A stretch of DNA of 64,000 nt, taken from contig JAFSQI010000001.1 of the NCBI GenBank assembly GCA_017446685.1, positions 18,020-82,019 on the forward strand. The letters run 5' to 3'. Origin of the DNA: Butyrivibrio sp. Lineage in GTDB: Bacteria; Bacillota; Clostridia; Lachnospirales; Lachnospiraceae. Below are positions 26,035 to 35,050 of this stretch, one piece after another (the first letter of the stretch is position 1; every line of letters starts with the position of its first letter). The position numbers and the translations under genes are program-made. The notes under the pieces are model-generated. The model was not told the origin of the DNA. It was given only the letters and a program-made list of their open reading frames with translations, and ran no database searches.

Positions 26035-27325
26035 CTGGTCATTTGAACATAAAATACATCATTATAAGTGCAGAGAAATATTCAATGCAGCGTGTTCTCC
26101 GGGAACTGATGTATGGGTGCATCTTGACGAGATAAACGATGATGAAAACATGTATCTTTCCTTCAGCATTATTACGGAAGATATTATCAGGTATGATGCT
26201 GAATCAAGAAATCAGCCCGGTTACAGACCATACTTTATGTCATTTATTGCCCGTAAGACTGAGAACGCAATCAGATTCGTTCGTAATAATGCAGAAATAC
26301 TCAATTATGGAGATGGTGGTCCAGCGACCGGCTGGTTTTCAGCTGTTATATCCGATACATATAACAACCGAAATAATGACGCAACCTACGAGTTTGACGG
26401 TCAGACTGAATTTTGTGCAAGCCCGGTGGAATACAAGGACAAGCATCTGATAATAACCTCAAAAAGAGTACCAAAATCCATCTTAGATAAAATAAATACG
26501 ACGTATTGCGTTACGACCAAATCGGATACAGATATAGTGAATCTGATGAATCCAATACTTAACGGTGTTACGCTCGAGGAGGCAAGAGTATATAGAGTCG
26601 GTCATGGGAATCTTATAAGGTTTTTGGGGCAAGGAACCGGTAAAAAGAGCTTTAATATGCTATACGACGTCGGCTACCATCGAGGTTCGCATCCCGTAGG
26701 TAGGGCTAATAAGTATTGTACGCTTGGGCGTATACTTTTAAATGTAGACTTAAGACTTGTTGTTTTATCACATTGGGATGCAGACCATATTATGGGGATA
26801 GCTTACGCCCCAGATAAGGTTTTTGATGTACCTTGGGTAGCCCCAGATGTGTCAGATTGCTCACTCAATGCAAGAAGATTGGCGTGTTTCCTTGATTATA
26901 AGAAAAAGCTCAATCTAGTGCAGAAAAATCAGAACCCGAGAACTGTTTTTGTTTCAGGTTTCTTAGAACTTGCCATGGGCAAAAATAAATCGGTGGATGA
27001 TGTATCCAGAGCCAATAGTTCAGGGCTTGTGATTGCATACAGGACTTCTAAAACGAATTCAATATTCTGTGGTGATGTTCCATATAAAGCATTGGTTCCG
27101 ATTGCATCAGGTATTTGGAATTATGAATATAAAAACATTGTAGTTCCGCACCATGCAAGAGAAATGGATGCAGAACCACTAAAACCTGTTATTCTGAGAG
27201 GGCGTGCAATATATTGCAATAATAGAGATATGGATAATGGGCATACAGATGAGTTGAAGAGAAAGAATTATGAGTTGAAAAAAACCGAGGATGCAAGGAA
27301 TTATTATTCTTTGAAGCTGAACTAA
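26027..27325 (+). CDS. MBL-fold metallohydrolase with unknown N-terminal domain
   Basis: Residues 195-425 form a metallo-beta-lactamase fold like ComEC/Rec2 hydrolases: RVGHGNLIRFLG and LYDVGYH (first strand pair), LVVLSHWDADHIMG (metal motif HxDxDH at 249-254, where the usual second His is Asp), SSGLVIAYRT, IFCGDV and IVVPHHA. The metal site is therefore mostly intact. The first 190 residues (SFEHKIHHYKC, FMSFIARKTENAIRFVRNN) match nothing I recognise. No signal peptide or TM segment is visible. MBL proteins of this style often occur in genome islands with conflict systems; a defence role here is conjecture. Confidence 0.7.
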   Translation: MNNWSFEHKIHHYKCREIFNAACSPGTDVWVHLDEINDDENMYLSFSIITEDIIRYDAESRNQPGYRPYFMSFIARKTENAIRFVRNNAEILNYGDGGPATGWFSAVISDTYNNRNNDATYEFDGQTEFCASPVEYKDKHLIITSKRVPKSILDKINTTYCVTTKSDTDIVNLMNPILNGVTLEEARVYRVGHGNLIRFLGQGTGKKSFNMLYDVGYHRGSHPVGRANKYCTLGRILLNVDLRLVVLSHWDADHIMGIAYAPDKVFDVPWVAPDVSDCSLNARRLACFLDYKKKLNLVQKNQNPRTVFVSGFLELAMGKNKSVDDVSRANSSGLVIAYRTSKTNSIFCGDVPYKALVPIASGIWNYEYKNIVVPHHAREMDAEPLKPVILRGRAIYCNNRDMDNGHTDELKRKNYELKKTEDARNYYSLKLN

Positions 27326-27426
27326 AATGAGTTCAGCGAAAATGCATGTTAGTATGCTTTGAAGATTTGGGGGAATTTAACAGCAAACGAAACTTGGAGA
27401 ATATCTGAAAAATCAAAACCAAATAA

Positions 27427-27841
27427 GTTTCAGATGATGAGGATTTTAAAATGTAGCTTAAGCAAATTGAGAATACTTTTGATAAGGCGTTACACTCATC
27501 TTCTCTTTTTTTCGGAAGTAGAACTAAGAAACTGATATATAATAATATTGCGAAGAAAACAATCTTACTTAAAATCTTGGCGCTATATACAATTGGAGTT
27601 GCCTTAAGTGTATGTAATGAAGCAGAAAAGGTGAGTGTTGGAAAGAAAAGAATACTTAAAAGAATAGAGGGAGTTTTAAAGCAAAAAGGATTTTGATGAA
27701 TGTTTTGATAGTCATGAGCATTTTATAGAGGAATATACAAGACGGGACGATGATTTTTATCTTAGCATAATGTTCATGGTGACAGGCAACAATGTGGTTA
27801 ATGAGCGTGGATTGATATACAATCTACGCTTTTTTCTATGA
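27427..27841 (+). pseudogene. Decayed gene, hypothetical
   Basis: A frame from 27457 to 27693 (LKQIENTFDKALHSSSLFFG..., ILKRIEGVLKQKGF) lacks a start and follows in-frame stops at 27424 and 27454. It continues in another frame after an A-rich stretch at about 27688 (FDECFDSHEHFIEEYTRRDD, FMVTGNNVVNERG) to a stop at 27839. The two parts read as one protein broken by a one-base shift. The family is not recognised. Confidence 0.45.
27805..27836 (+). terminator. Intrinsic terminator of the decayed gene
   Basis: GCGTGGATTG and CAATCTACGC form a 10-bp stem with an ATATA loop and six T residues. The repeated promoter module copy 3 begins in its T-run. Confidence 0.85.
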
Positions 27842-27866
27842 CAAATATCGATATATAGATTATAAT
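27829..27866 (+). promoter_or_regulatory. Repeated promoter module, copy 3
   Basis: CGCTTTTTTCT is followed by ATGACA, a 17-bp spacer and TATAAT, the best-preserved of the three copies. It now points into decayed sequence. Confidence 0.55.
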
Positions 27867-28099
27867 TATTTATAAGAACAAGTGAATGAGTAAGACAATA
27901 CTAATTGGTTCAGGAAATTATAATTGTTGCATTGTTCATATTAACAGGCATCAATGTTTGGAGGGGATCACATTGGCAGTGCAGATGTCTAGAGTTTTCA
28001 CAAGGGAGTAGGCGTGATCGTTAGTGCTGCATGCTCCATTGGGTGTTCATAGCATGTTAATAGTACTTGGTACAGATGTAAAGGAGAAACGGTAAGTAG

Positions 28100-28222
28100 C
28101 GCCAGAGGGGAAAACTAGTGGAAGATGCAGGATATGTAGAAAGTAGCGTTGATAGCTTTACGAGCATGGTAATACATCGAGGTAAGAAGGAAGTAATAAG
28201 TTTTACAGCGGTCAAAAACTGA
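28100..28222 (+). pseudogene. Gene fragment, hypothetical
   Basis: A 40-codon open stretch (KLVEDAGYVESSVDSF, TSMVIHRGKKEVISFTAVKN) ends at TGA 28220. It has protein-like composition but no ribosome site near its only start candidate (GTG 28118). I see it as a remnant. Confidence 0.3.
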
Positions 28223-28290
28223 CGCAGCAAGCGACAATAGGCAAAAGCATATGTCGTTTACTATAAAAAAACAATGAGGTTATGTGAAGT

Positions 28291-28398
28291 TTGGATGAAT
28301 TGTCAAAAAATAACTTCGATCATGGCAACAAGATGAGGATAAACTTTGTAAGAAAAACGTTAAGAGGTATTGCTGAGAATTTACTTGACGAGGAGTGA
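28291..28398 (+). pseudogene. Gene fragment, hypothetical
   Basis: A 35-codon frame beginning TTG (LDELSKNNFDHGNKMRINF, VRKTLRGIAENLLDEE) ends at TGA 28396. No ribosome site precedes it. It is probably a C-terminal remnant of an accessory gene. Confidence 0.3.
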
Positions 28399-28551
28399 GC
28401 AGCAAATTCTTGGCAAGTAAAAGTCGAATATATGACAGCATAATGAGAAGCTTATGTTAACAGTAGCTGACACTAATGTAAGAGATTCCTTGGAAATGAG
28501 GTCATAGTTAATTAAGGTAAGTATTATCAATTTAAAAATGATGAGGGGATA

Positions 28552-29451
28552 ATGGATAATAGGACTAAAATCTGTGCTGTTGTGGTTACATATAATAGAA
28601 AAGAGAAGCTTAAAAGGTGCATAAAATGTCTCTTAGAGCAGCGTGATGTTTCTTGCAATATTATAATCGTTGATAATGCCAGTTCTGATGGTACCAAAGA
28701 AATGATAATGGATTTTTTTTCCAAAGAGGGAATATTTTACTATAATACAGGAACCAACTTGGGAGGGGCAGGCGGATTTGAATATGGAGTTAGGGAGGCT
28801 ATATTAAAAGGATATAAATATATATGGATCATGGATGATGATACATGGCCAGATAAGAATGCATTAAAAGAGTTGTTTGTGGCAGATAAAGAGTTGAACG
28901 GTAATTGGGGCTTTTTATCTAGTATAGCGTATTGGACCGATGGAACTTTATGCAAGGCAAATATACAAAAAAAGGGATTATTTAAATTTGCTAAAAAAAA
29001 TGATTATCAAAGTAAAATTTGTAGGGTGCAATTTGCATCATTTGTTTCATTGTTAGTAAAAAGAGATGTTGTGTGTGAAATCGGTCTTCCTATAGGAGAA
29101 TACTTTATATGGACAGATGATTATGAGTATACTGGAAGAATAAGTAAAGACTATCCCGGTTATATGGTTTGTTCAAGTAAAGTCATACATGCAATGAACA
29201 CACATATGAAGGCAAGCATTATAAAGGACGATATTTCAAGAGCGGAAAGATATAAATACTTATTTAGAAATGATGTGCATTGTTATAGGCAGTATGGGAT
29301 AGCAGGGTGGTTGTATATTATTCTTAAGGATGTTTATATGGTAGTTAATGTAATTTTGAATTCTTCAGATAAAAAAAATAGATTAAGTATTATAGTAAAT
29401 GGTTTTATAAGAGGATGCTTGTTTTCTCCTAAAGTGAATTATGTTAAATAG
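28552..29451 (+). CDS. Family 2 glycosyltransferase, GlfT2-like
   Basis: The 299-residue cytoplasmic or membrane-associated enzyme has a GT-A fold: CAVVVTYNRKEKLKRCI, IIIVDNASSDGT, GTNLGGAGGFEYG, and WIMDDDTWP (the metal-binding DxD). A later WTDDYEYTGR is the pattern of galactofuranosyl- and rhamnosyltransferases of the GlfT2/RfbN type. It probably adds one sugar to a lipid-linked surface polysaccharide. The ATG follows GAGGGG. It opens the AT-rich polysaccharide cluster and follows about 1.2 kb of decayed sequence. Confidence 0.88.
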   Translation: MDNRTKICAVVVTYNRKEKLKRCIKCLLEQRDVSCNIIIVDNASSDGTKEMIMDFFSKEGIFYYNTGTNLGGAGGFEYGVREAILKGYKYIWIMDDDTWPDKNALKELFVADKELNGNWGFLSSIAYWTDGTLCKANIQKKGLFKFAKKNDYQSKICRVQFASFVSLLVKRDVVCEIGLPIGEYFIWTDDYEYTGRISKDYPGYMVCSSKVIHAMNTHMKASIIKDDISRAERYKYLFRNDVHCYRQYGIAGWLYIILKDVYMVVNVILNSSDKKNRLSIIVNGFIRGCLFSPKVNYVK

Positions 29452-29504
29452 ACAGTTTATTGGCTTTTGCTAAAGTAAAGAAGAAATTATTATAAAGGGA
29501 AACG

Positions 29505-30290
29505 ATGGAACTGGTTAGTATAGTAACCGTTGTAAAAGATGCTGAAAAAACACTTAAGACGACTATCGGCTCTATTTTGAGTCAAACTTATCATGAAATT
29601 GAATGCATTTTTATTGATGGTCAATCACGCGATTTGACAAATGAAATTATTGAAGAATATAGAGAACTTTTAGAAAATAGAGATATTCGAGTCATACATA
29701 TTGTAGAGCCTGATGAAGGAATTTATGATGCGATGAATAAGGCTATTAAGTATGTACATGGCGAATGGGTTTTATTCCTTAATGCAAATGATTGGTTATG
29801 TGACGAATATGTATTAGAAAATGTGTTTACAGGAAATGGTTTTGATGGAGTTGACTGTTTGTATGGAGATTCAATAAATATTTTGGATGGTATAGGGTTT
29901 GAAAGAAAAGCTATGCCTATGGAAAGCATTTTTTATAGAGTGCCATTTATTTATCAAGCACTTTTTTTAAGGAGTAACATTATAAAAAAATATAAATTCG
30001 ATTGTGACTGGAAACTAGCAGCAGATTATGATCAGATTTTACGAATGTATTTGGATAATGTTCACTTTGAACACATTGATATTAAAATTGCAAACTTTGA
30101 TTTAAGTGGTGTTTCACAGAGACATAGTTTTGAATATGCTTTAGAAAGGGAAAAAATACAAAAAAAGTACAATGCTGCGTCAAAAAGACGATTTAGGAGA
30201 TACTTACGAACTGCGATGGTGATTCTTATAAAAGAAAATAAAAGTTTTTACAAGACATATATAAGAGTGAAGAATATTTTAAATCATTAG
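29505..30290 (+). CDS. Family 2 glycosyltransferase, WcaA-like
   Basis: The 261-residue protein starts VSIVTVVKDAEKTLKTTIGS and has SQTYHEIECIFIDGQSRD, EPDEGIYDAMNKAIKYVHGE and LFLNANDWL, in which NAND replaces the usual NADD metal motif. YQALFLRSNII and LAADYDQILRMY follow the order seen in colanic-acid type transferases. It would transfer one sugar from a nucleotide donor; donor and acceptor are unknown. It has a weak AAGGGAAACG ribosome site 53 bp after the first transferase. Confidence 0.87.
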   Translation: MELVSIVTVVKDAEKTLKTTIGSILSQTYHEIECIFIDGQSRDLTNEIIEEYRELLENRDIRVIHIVEPDEGIYDAMNKAIKYVHGEWVLFLNANDWLCDEYVLENVFTGNGFDGVDCLYGDSINILDGIGFERKAMPMESIFYRVPFIYQALFLRSNIIKKYKFDCDWKLAADYDQILRMYLDNVHFEHIDIKIANFDLSGVSQRHSFEYALEREKIQKKYNAASKRRFRRYLRTAMVILIKENKSFYKTYIRVKNILNH

Positions 30291-30304
30291 GAAAGTAATA
30301 AGTG

Positions 30305-31216
30305 ATGGATATTGCAATTACAATTTTCGTATATAATCGAATTTCGACATTGACAAAAATGCTAGAATCGCTTAGGCATTGTAGAGGTTTAGAAAAACAT
30401 GATATTTTTTTCTTTTCTGATGGCTATAAGGACAAAACTGATGCTATTAAGGTTGGTAGAGTTAGAGAAATAATTCATTCTTTTTTGGATAATGAATTGA
30501 AAAAAAAGGGAACGATAATAGAACGTACAGAAAATTTAGGGTTGGCTAGGTCAGTTATTTCTGGGGTTGGTGAAGTTCTAGAGCAATATGACGCAATTAT
30601 TTGTATAGAAGATGATCTTATTTTTAGTGAGGATTTTCTTGAATATATGGATAGTGCACTTGAAAAATTTAAAGATGATAACAGAGTATGGGCTATTTCA
30701 GGGTATTGCCAGAAATTGAACTGTTTAGATGATATAAATGCCAATAGTTTTATTTCATACAGAAGTTCAAGTTGGGGATGGGGATCTTGGAAAGAAAGAT
30801 GGAATAATGTGGATTGGGATGTGACTGATTATGCTAAGTTTGAGAAGTCTTCAGAATTGAGAAAATCTTTTGGAAAATGGGGGAAGGATATGCCTTATTT
30901 GTTAGATCTACAAATGAGGAAAGTGATTGATTCATGGGCAATACGATGGTGTTATTCTCAATGGAAAAAAAATATGTTTACTGTATTTCCTACAGAAACG
31001 AGAGTTAAGAATATCGGAGAAGCTAACGAAGCTACACATACAAAGAAATTAGGAAAACAGCAATTTTTAGCAAAAGATCATAAAAAAATAGAGAAATATG
31101 ATCTACTTTTAGATGAAAGAATCATGGATGAGTTTAGTAAATATTGTCATGTTTCTGTTTGGAAAGTAAAAATTAAATGTTTTCTAGCAGATTATTTAAA
31201 TATATATTTACGGTAA
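30305..31216 (+). CDS. Family 2-type glycosyltransferase
   Basis: The ATG at 30305 is preferred over an adjacent GTG at 30302; both share the upstream AGGAAAG. The 303-residue protein has DIAITIFVYNRISTLTKML, FFFSDGYKD, ENLGLARSVISG, AIICIEDDLIFSEDFLEY (DxD-like EDD) and SSSWGWGSWKERW, the last being typical of a GNT-I-like sugar transferase group. It lies 14 bp after the previous gene, so the cluster is one operon. Confidence 0.85.
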   Translation: MDIAITIFVYNRISTLTKMLESLRHCRGLEKHDIFFFSDGYKDKTDAIKVGRVREIIHSFLDNELKKKGTIIERTENLGLARSVISGVGEVLEQYDAIICIEDDLIFSEDFLEYMDSALEKFKDDNRVWAISGYCQKLNCLDDINANSFISYRSSSWGWGSWKERWNNVDWDVTDYAKFEKSSELRKSFGKWGKDMPYLLDLQMRKVIDSWAIRWCYSQWKKNMFTVFPTETRVKNIGEANEATHTKKLGKQQFLAKDHKKIEKYDLLLDERIMDEFSKYCHVSVWKVKIKCFLADYLNIYLR

Positions 31217-31241
31217 AAGTAATTATAAAAAAGGAATTGCA

Positions 31242-32357
31242 ATGAAAGTATTATTTATTTCTCATCATACGGATTTATATGGAGCGAATCGTTCATTGAT
31301 TGAATTGGCTGAAGATATGATTAAAAGGTATGGTGTAGAGGTGCATATAATTTGCCCAAACAAAGGCAGATTTTATACCGAAGCAGTAGCTATTGGTGCG
31401 CATGTCAGATGTTTTAATTATTTTACATGGCAAAGTAGAAGATTTTTTTTGTTGAAATATGTTTTACGAGTATTAATGAATCCGTTGTTGTTGAAGAGAA
31501 TAAACAGATACGTTGCTTCCATTTCCCCTGACATAATTCATAGCAATTCAAGCGTCACCGATCTCGGGGCGGTACTAGCTCAAAAGAATAGATTACCATT
31601 TGTTTGGCATATTAGAGAATTTGGAAAAGAACACTATAAATTTAGATATCTAATAAAACAAACTAGTGTGAAGAATTACTATGAGAAAGCTGATAGAATT
31701 ATTGCGGTATCAGATGAATTAAAGGAAAATTATTTAGGAAAATATCCGAATTTGTATATTACAACTATTTATGATGGAGTTAAGCCTATCACAGTAAAAT
31801 GGGAAAAGCATAAGACCATAAATTTTTGTATTGTGGGAAATATTTGTGATAATAAAGGACAATTGGATGTTTTAAAAGCTTTAAGTATTTTGATTGGAAA
31901 AGGCAAAAAAGATATTTCATTGCATATTATAGGTGATGGGGAAAAGAAATATATAAGAAAAGTTGACAAATATATTAAAGAAAAAAAATTAGAGAAATAC
32001 ACAGTGTTACATGGTTATTCTAACAATATTGCTGATGTTTTAAGAAATATGGATGTAGGAATAATGGCATCAAAATATGAAGCATTTGGACGTGTTACAG
32101 TAGAATACATGTATGCTGGTTTAGGTGTTATTGCATCATATGAAGGTGGAACAAAAGAGATAGTTGGAAAAAGAGCATTGTTATATAAGCCGGGGGATAT
32201 CGATAAGCTGGCAGCTTTGATGGAATATTGTATTGAAAATAAGCAATTAGTGAGAGAGTGTGGTCAGAAGATGCGGCTAGAAGCTGAAATGAGATTTAAT
32301 CAGTTAATAAATACGGATAAAATCATGAGAATTTACGCTGATTTGGGAGTTAAGTGA
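31242..32357 (+). CDS. Family 4 glycosyltransferase
   Basis: The 371-residue protein has the GT-B fold. The N-terminal half has LFISHHTDLYGANRSLIELA and IIHSNSSVTDLGAVLA; the C-terminal half has NFCIVGNICDNKGQLDVLKAL, LHIIGDG, GYSNNIADVLRNMDVGIMASKYEAFGRVTVEYMYAGL with the E-x7-E motif (EAFGRVTVE), and GVIASYEGGTKEIV. It is a retaining transferase acting at the cytoplasmic face on the growing lipid-linked glycan. An AAGGAATTG site precedes it. Confidence 0.9.
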   Translation: MKVLFISHHTDLYGANRSLIELAEDMIKRYGVEVHIICPNKGRFYTEAVAIGAHVRCFNYFTWQSRRFFLLKYVLRVLMNPLLLKRINRYVASISPDIIHSNSSVTDLGAVLAQKNRLPFVWHIREFGKEHYKFRYLIKQTSVKNYYEKADRIIAVSDELKENYLGKYPNLYITTIYDGVKPITVKWEKHKTINFCIVGNICDNKGQLDVLKALSILIGKGKKDISLHIIGDGEKKYIRKVDKYIKEKKLEKYTVLHGYSNNIADVLRNMDVGIMASKYEAFGRVTVEYMYAGLGVIASYEGGTKEIVGKRALLYKPGDIDKLAALMEYCIENKQLVRECGQKMRLEAEMRFNQLINTDKIMRIYADLGVK

Positions 32358-32394
32358 TGCTCATAAATATAAAAGATATGAATGGAATAATGAT

Positions 32395-33579
32395 ATGTTG
32401 AAAAACAGAGAAGAGTTTGGAAAGTATTTCATTTATCTAATATTCATCTTGTGGTTCGGAAGCGAGATACTAATAAATACTACAATGACTAAAGTGTTGT
32501 TTTGGGATGTTGATGCTTTTGATGAAGTAATGGCTATTATAGTATTTGTTTTACTACTTATACAAATTGCATTTTTTCAAAAGTATACAAAAAGTGAAAT
32601 GATAATTATTTTTTTGATTTCAGTACTTGTAGCATTTGCTGTAATTAATGCTTCAAATAATAGTTTGATGTCAACATGGCTGTTTGTTATTGCCTCTAAA
32701 TATATAGATTTTGATAGAATAATGCTTTGCGCCTATATAATGTTGATTGTGTTGAGCTTAGCTGTGATTTATTTATTTTTTAATGGATACATTAATGAAG
32801 TAGTTGTGTACAGAGGACAGTATTTGCGACATTCTTGGGGATTTATACATCCGAATACGCTAGGAGTAAGAGTTTTTCAAATAGTTATAACGCACTTTTA
32901 TCTTAGGCGAAATAAACTTAATGTTTTTGATTATAGTTTGATAATCATCATGGTATTTTTTTTATATAAAATACCTAATTGTCAGACGGCATGCTTAGCA
33001 TTACTTGTTTTTATGATACTGTTAATTATTAAACGTTTCTTTGAAATGTTTGAAAATGGAATTACTATTTTTTCAAAAGCAGTAATTTTATTGGCGATTT
33101 TGGCAAATTTGTTAAGTGTGTTAATTTCTATAATAGGAGTTGAGCATAATAGGATACTAATGGAGTTAGATAGGTTTATGTCAAGCCGTTTTTCTTTGTG
33201 CCATAAAGTGTACCTTCATTATGGAATAACTTTTCTTGGTCAGAATTTGAATCTAAATAGAATTGTAATGAAACATAAAATAATAAAATATTATTTAGAC
33301 ATGGCTTATATGGCAATGCTTTTGAGATATGGGGTGTTAGTTTATTTTGTTTTCTCCGCATTATTCATAGCAACTATGATTGTAGTTTATCGGAATAAGC
33401 AATATATGCTAATTGTTATACTAGGGACTTATGCCATCTATGGTATTATGGAGAATACTTTTTTTTCGATGACAGGAAATGTTTTTTTACTTACAATGAC
33501 TTTAGTAGTGTTTAAAGATATTACTTTTAATAATGAAGATACTATCAGTAATGTAAGATATAGAATTGCAATTAAATAG
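32395..33579 (+). CDS. Polysaccharide polymerase-like membrane protein (Wzy-type)
   Basis: The 394-residue protein has about ten hydrophobic segments and a periplasm-facing stretch with RGQYLRHSWGFIHPNTLGVRVFQ. GF-HPN is a recurring motif of Gram-positive Wzy-like polymerases. Position between a glycosyltransferase and the flippase supports this role. Sequence conservation in the family is poor, so this rests on topology and context. The ribosome site is weak, and the upstream 37 bp are A-rich. Confidence 0.7.
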   Translation: MLKNREEFGKYFIYLIFILWFGSEILINTTMTKVLFWDVDAFDEVMAIIVFVLLLIQIAFFQKYTKSEMIIIFLISVLVAFAVINASNNSLMSTWLFVIASKYIDFDRIMLCAYIMLIVLSLAVIYLFFNGYINEVVVYRGQYLRHSWGFIHPNTLGVRVFQIVITHFYLRRNKLNVFDYSLIIIMVFFLYKIPNCQTACLALLVFMILLIIKRFFEMFENGITIFSKAVILLAILANLLSVLISIIGVEHNRILMELDRFMSSRFSLCHKVYLHYGITFLGQNLNLNRIVMKHKIIKYYLDMAYMAMLLRYGVLVYFVFSALFIATMIVVYRNKQYMLIVILGTYAIYGIMENTFFSMTGNVFLLTMTLVVFKDITFNNEDTISNVRYRIAIK

Positions 33580-33601
33580 TTTTATAAAGAAAAAGAAAAA
33601 A

Positions 33602-35050
33602 ATGGCAGATCAAAGCATAAAAAGAAATTTTGCATATAATTCTATATATCAAATATCTAATATTATAATTCCATTAATAACTGTTCCTTATCTATCAAGA
33701 ACGCTTTTGGCTGAGGGGGTAGGAGAATTCTCTTATGCTTATTCTGTGGCATATTATTTCTATATGTTTATTCGATTGGGATTACATAATTATGGGAATA
33801 GAGAGATTGCGTATGTTAAGAATGATGAAATGCTATTATCTAAAACTTTTTTAGAAATATATGCATTTCAATTTTTTATGGGATTACTAATATCGGTTTT
33901 ATATATTATTTACATAGTATTTATTTCAACCAATAAGCTTATTTCTATTCTGTTTTTACCATTTGTCATTTCTGGTGGGGTGGACTTGACATGGGTATTA
34001 TCAGGGCTTGAAGAGTTTAAGGCTATTACAATTAGGGATGTTACGGTAAAAATTGCATCAACTATTTTTGTCTTTGTGTTTGTGAAAGATAAAAATGATG
34101 TTTGGAAATATGCCTTGATATATAGCATGGGCTTTTTTTTAAGTCAGGTTATGGTTGCTCCAATAATTTTTCATAAGATAAGCTTAATCAAGCCAAAACT
34201 TCAAAATATAGCTTCTCATATAAAACCTAATCTCGCGCTTTTCTTGCCAACAATTGCTGTAAGTATATACAAATTTATGGATAGGATAATGCTTGGTTTT
34301 ATGTCGGGGGAAGAAGAATTAGGGTATTATCATAGTAGCGAAAATATAATAATGGTTCCTTTGGCAATATCAACAGCATTAGGAACAGTAATGATGCCAA
34401 GGGTGTCTAATATGTTATCGAGAGGCGAACGAGATGCGGTTGAAAGAATGCTGGATAAGTCAATAATATTTGTTATGTTCGCGTCTACGTCTGTTTCTAT
34501 GGGAATTATGTCAGTTTCAAAAGAGTTTGTTCCAATATTTTTTGGAAGTGGTTTTGATAAATGTATACTTATTTTCAAGATTATACTTCCAAGTTGTATC
34601 TTTCTTGCTTTTGCAAATGTAATTAGAACACAAATTCTAATCCCTCAAAAAAAAGACGGGATTTATACAATATCTCTACTTATAGGTGCAGTAATGAATT
34701 TGGGACTGAATTTACTTTTGATACCCAGAATGGCTGCTGTTGGAGCATCTATTGGTACACTTGTTACTGAAATAACAGTTTGTGTTATTCAAGCAGTTAG
34801 CGTACTAAAAGAAGGAAATATTATTAAGAACTCAATTCGTTCATTGCCGTTTATTTTTGCGGGATGTTTGATGTATTTGGTTTTTGAAAACTATAAAATT
34901 ACTATTACGGATAATTTAGTTGTTGCCTTGTTGCTTAAGATAGTATTAAGTGGCAGTTTTTATTGTATTGTTTTAGGAGTGTTTTTGGTGATGTGGTGGT
35001 TGTTTGGAAAAAGCATATATCGAGTGAAGTCTAAAAACAATCATCTTTAG
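33602..35050 (+). CDS. Wzx-type polysaccharide flippase
   Basis: The ATG at 33602 begins MADQSIKRNFAYNSIYQ, the standard start for this family, and follows an A-rich purine stretch; an in-frame ATG at 33566 inside the previous gene is less likely. The 482-residue protein has 12-14 TM segments and the family motifs PLITVPYLSRTLLAEGVGEFSYA, GLHNYGNREIAY and LGYYHSSENI. It would flip the undecaprenyl-linked repeat unit across the membrane for the polymerase just upstream. It is the last intact gene of the cluster. Confidence 0.9.
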   Translation: MADQSIKRNFAYNSIYQISNIIIPLITVPYLSRTLLAEGVGEFSYAYSVAYYFYMFIRLGLHNYGNREIAYVKNDEMLLSKTFLEIYAFQFFMGLLISVLYIIYIVFISTNKLISILFLPFVISGGVDLTWVLSGLEEFKAITIRDVTVKIASTIFVFVFVKDKNDVWKYALIYSMGFFLSQVMVAPIIFHKISLIKPKLQNIASHIKPNLALFLPTIAVSIYKFMDRIMLGFMSGEEELGYYHSSENIIMVPLAISTALGTVMMPRVSNMLSRGERDAVERMLDKSIIFVMFASTSVSMGIMSVSKEFVPIFFGSGFDKCILIFKIILPSCIFLAFANVIRTQILIPQKKDGIYTISLLIGAVMNLGLNLLLIPRMAAVGASIGTLVTEITVCVIQAVSVLKEGNIIKNSIRSLPFIFAGCLMYLVFENYKITITDNLVVALLLKIVLSGSFYCIVLGVFLVMWWLFGKSIYRVKSKNNHL

